A stretch of DNA of 7,859 bases from JAENVT01 sp031370745 (GTDB lineage Bacteria; Actinomycetota; Acidimicrobiia; Acidimicrobiales; Ilumatobacteraceae). Each line of letters opens with the position of its first letter. Position 1 is the stretch's first letter. This document shows, piece by piece, positions 6,703 to 7,859 of this stretch. The notes below the pieces were generated by a model that was not told the origin of the DNA, did not search any database, and worked only from the letters and a program-made list of their open reading frames with translations. The stretch spans positions 1-7,859 of the forward strand of contig JANMQX010000203.1 of the NCBI GenBank assembly GCA_031370745.1. The letters are read 5' to 3'. The position numbers were made by a program, and so were the translations under genes.

Positions 6703-7653
6703 CTAGAAGTAAATGGTGCGTTCGGCCTGCTTCTCGGCCGAGTCGAGATCGTCGGTGTAGGCGCCCGTCGACAGGTACTTCCAGCCTGCGTCACTGACGA
6801 TGAAAACGATCACTCCCTCGCTGATCTCGGTGGCAACCTTCGCTGCGCCGGCCATCGCTGCGCCGGACGAGATGCCGGCGAAGACGCCACATTCGTGAAC
6901 CAATCGGCGCGTCCACTCCAGGCTCTCACGGGGTCGAACGACGCGCTTGCGATCGAGCAACTCGAAGCCGTACCACTGCTCGAACACCGGCGGGATGTAG
7001 CCGTCCTCGATGTTGCGCAAGCCTTCGACACGTTCGCCGAGTGGCGGCTCGATCGCGATCACCTTGATCGCTGGGTTCTGTTCCTTCAGGTACCTGCCGG
7101 TGCCCATCAGCGTGCCGCTGGTGCCGAGGCCAGCCACGAAGTGAGTGATCTCAGGGCAATCGCGCCAGATCTCCGGGCCGGTTCCCTCGTAATGCGCGAG
7201 CGGGTTGGCGTCGTTGCCGTATTGGTAGAGAAAGCACCACTCCGGATGCTCGTCGGCCATCTCCTGAGCACGGCGCACGGCGCCGTTGCTGCCCTCCTCG
7301 CCAGGAGTCAGGATCACTTCCGCGCCGAACACCTCGAGCATCTGGCGGCGCTCGATCGAAACGCTCGACGGCATGAGGATCTTGATCGGGTATCCCTTCA
7401 GTTGGGCAATAGCTGCAAGAGCAATGCCGGTGTTGCCGCTCGACGGCTCCAAGATCGTTTGGCCGGGCTGCAGTTGGCCGCTCTTTTCAGCATGCTCGAT
7501 CATCGACTTGGCGATGCGATCCTTGACGGAACCGAACGGGTTCTGCCCCTCGAGTTTGGCGACGATACGCACATCGGGGTTCGGCGACAGCCGACTGACG
7601 TCGACCATCGGAGTGTTGCCGATCATCTCGAGAATATTTTCGAAGGGAACCAT
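6703..7653 (-). CDS. cysM: Cysteine synthase CysM, O-phosphoserine type (predicted CysO-dependent)
   Basis: The 316-residue cytosolic fold-type II PLP enzyme matches mycobacterial CysM from end to end. GSVKDR carries the PLP lysine K44; EPSSGNTG (69-76) binds the substrate carboxylate; GLGTSGT (175-181) grips the PLP phosphate; and DAGWKYLSTGAY (288-299) is the C-terminal segment seen in CysM. R213 in GLRN aligns with Arg220 of Mycobacterium tuberculosis CysM, the residue known to select O-phospho-L-serine over O-acetylserine. The predicted reaction is therefore O-phosphoserine plus sulfur, in mycobacteria delivered by the thiocarboxylate protein CysO, giving cysteine. The ATG at 7653 has GGGAG five bases upstream; an in-frame upstream start at 7683 adds residues outside the family. 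It follows the mec fragment by 70 bases. O-phosphoserine use is inferred from the one residue plus overall similarity. Confidence 0.95.
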   Translation of the reverse strand: MVPFENILEMIGNTPMVDVSRLSPNPDVRIVAKLEGQNPFGSVKDRIAKSMIEHAEKSGQLQPGQTILEPSSGNTGIALAAIAQLKGYPIKILMPSSVSIERRQMLEVFGAEVILTPGEEGSNGAVRRAQEMADEHPEWCFLYQYGNDANPLAHYEGTGPEIWRDCPEITHFVAGLGTSGTLMGTGRYLKEQNPAIKVIAIEPPLGERVEGLRNIEDGYIPPVFEQWYGFELLDRKRVVRPRESLEWTRRLVHECGVFAGISSGAAMAGAAKVATEISEGVIVFIVSDAGWKYLSTGAYTDDLDSAEKQAERTIYF

Positions 7654-7658
7654 CACCA

Positions 7659-7663
7659 CTCCC
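7659..7663 (-). promoter_or_regulatory. Ribosome binding site of cysM (GGGAG)
   Basis: On the minus strand GGGAG lies five bases before the ATG at 7653 and supports that start over the in-frame upstream ATG at 7683. Confidence 0.7.
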
Positions 7664-7723
7664 AACAATCGGCCGATGATCATCTATTCCGATCAAGCTG
7701 ATCAGTCCGGTCGGGATTCTATC
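7664..7723 (-). promoter_or_regulatory. mec-cysM spacer with a possible -10 box and paired TGATCA palindromes
   Basis: The spacer holds GATGATCATC (7675-7684), a perfect ten-base palindrome, and CTGATCAG (7698-7705), a perfect eight-base palindrome. Their TGATCA cores are 22 bases apart, close to two helical turns. GATCA (7691-7695) also forms an inverted repeat with TGATC (7699-7703). On the minus strand TAGAAT (7721-7716) fits a -10 box just after the mec stop, which would put both palindromes in the early transcribed region. No good -35 was found at normal spacing. A regulator site for cysM is possible but inferred. Confidence 0.35.
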
Positions 7724-7859
7724 TCAGCCGACGGCAACACGCTCCTCGGAGATCGCCCCATCGCGAATTCGATAGCTCCGTGTCTCGGGGGCTTCGCGCT
7801 TCAAGCTGACGATGACGTAGTGCCATGCGGGGTCCGGTGCCTGCTCGACATCGGTGTGA
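7724..7859 (-). CDS. mec: Mec-type JAMM (Mov34/MPN) metalloprotease, C-terminal fragment cut by the window edge
   Basis: The minus-strand frame is open from the window edge to a TGA at 7726-7724 and encodes 44 residues beginning HTDVEQAPDPAWHYVIVS and ending SEERVAVG. Matching landmarks in the C-terminus of M. tuberculosis Mec (Rv1334, recalled from memory) are T-D-V, then HYVLVS, then LRSYRI-DG-V-EE. The aspartate of the leading T-D-V is in the position of the third zinc ligand of the JAMM motif; the glutamate and the two histidines lie outside the window. Mec hydrolyses the CysO-cysteine adduct made by CysM, releasing cysteine and regenerating CysO. Placement directly upstream of cysM supports the call. 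The gene is incomplete only because the window ends. Confidence 0.85.
   Translation of the reverse strand, partial: HTDVEQAPDPAWHYVIVSLKREAPETRSYRIRDGAISEERVAVG

Noticed and set aside
1..7859. CRISPR array, insertion sequence, attachment site or riboswitch
   Set aside because: No regularly spaced direct repeats, transposase or integrase motifs, tRNA-flanking direct repeat, or known riboswitch core was found; the genes are mostly housekeeping and closely packed.

Overview
The window looks like chromosomal DNA from a GC-rich actinomycete, most plausibly an uncultured or environmental member of the Acidimicrobiia (Ilumatobacter-like). The signs are high-GC codon use, frequent GTG starts, a tRNA without an encoded CCA end, a mycobacterial-type cysM/murI/rph/rdgB cluster, and a secreted protein built from a repeat common in actinobacterial cell-surface proteins. 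The taxon is an inference. No mobile element, CRISPR array, phage gene or rRNA was seen.

Layout. 24-105 (+): tRNA-Leu(UAG). 131-1815 (+): a two-gene translationally coupled pair, a short luciferase-like (probably F420-dependent) oxidoreductase and a D-threonine aldolase/D-serine dehydratase-fold PLP enzyme. 1816-1868: convergent gap with a weak hairpin. 1869-4073 (-): murI, rph and rdgB, transcribed in that order, with rph and rdgB two bases apart. 4074-4134: short divergent spacer. 4135-4962 (+): an EamA/DMT-family membrane transporter. 4976-6661 (-): a 561-residue secreted protein with three beta-rich repeats followed by a C-terminal sortase domain with an intact His-Cys-Arg triad. 6703-7653 (-): cysM, an O-phosphoserine-type cysteine synthase. 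7724-7859 (-): the C-terminal 44 codons of a Mec-type JAMM metalloprotease, cut by the window edge.

How the genes fit together. Mec and CysM belong to the actinobacterial CysO-thiocarboxylate route to cysteine: CysM builds cysteine on the C-terminus of the carrier CysO and Mec clips it off. murI makes D-glutamate for peptidoglycan, rph trims tRNA 3' ends, and rdgB cleans non-canonical purine nucleotides from the pool. In Mycobacterium tuberculosis the same block runs mec-cysO-cysM-rhomboid-murI-MBL-rph-rdgB (Rv1334-Rv1341, from memory). Here cysO is absent between mec and cysM, the rhomboid slot holds the repeat-sortase gene plus an inverted transporter gene, and the MBL-fold gene is missing between murI and rph. 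The most unusual item is the sortase fused to a stalk-like array of three repeats.
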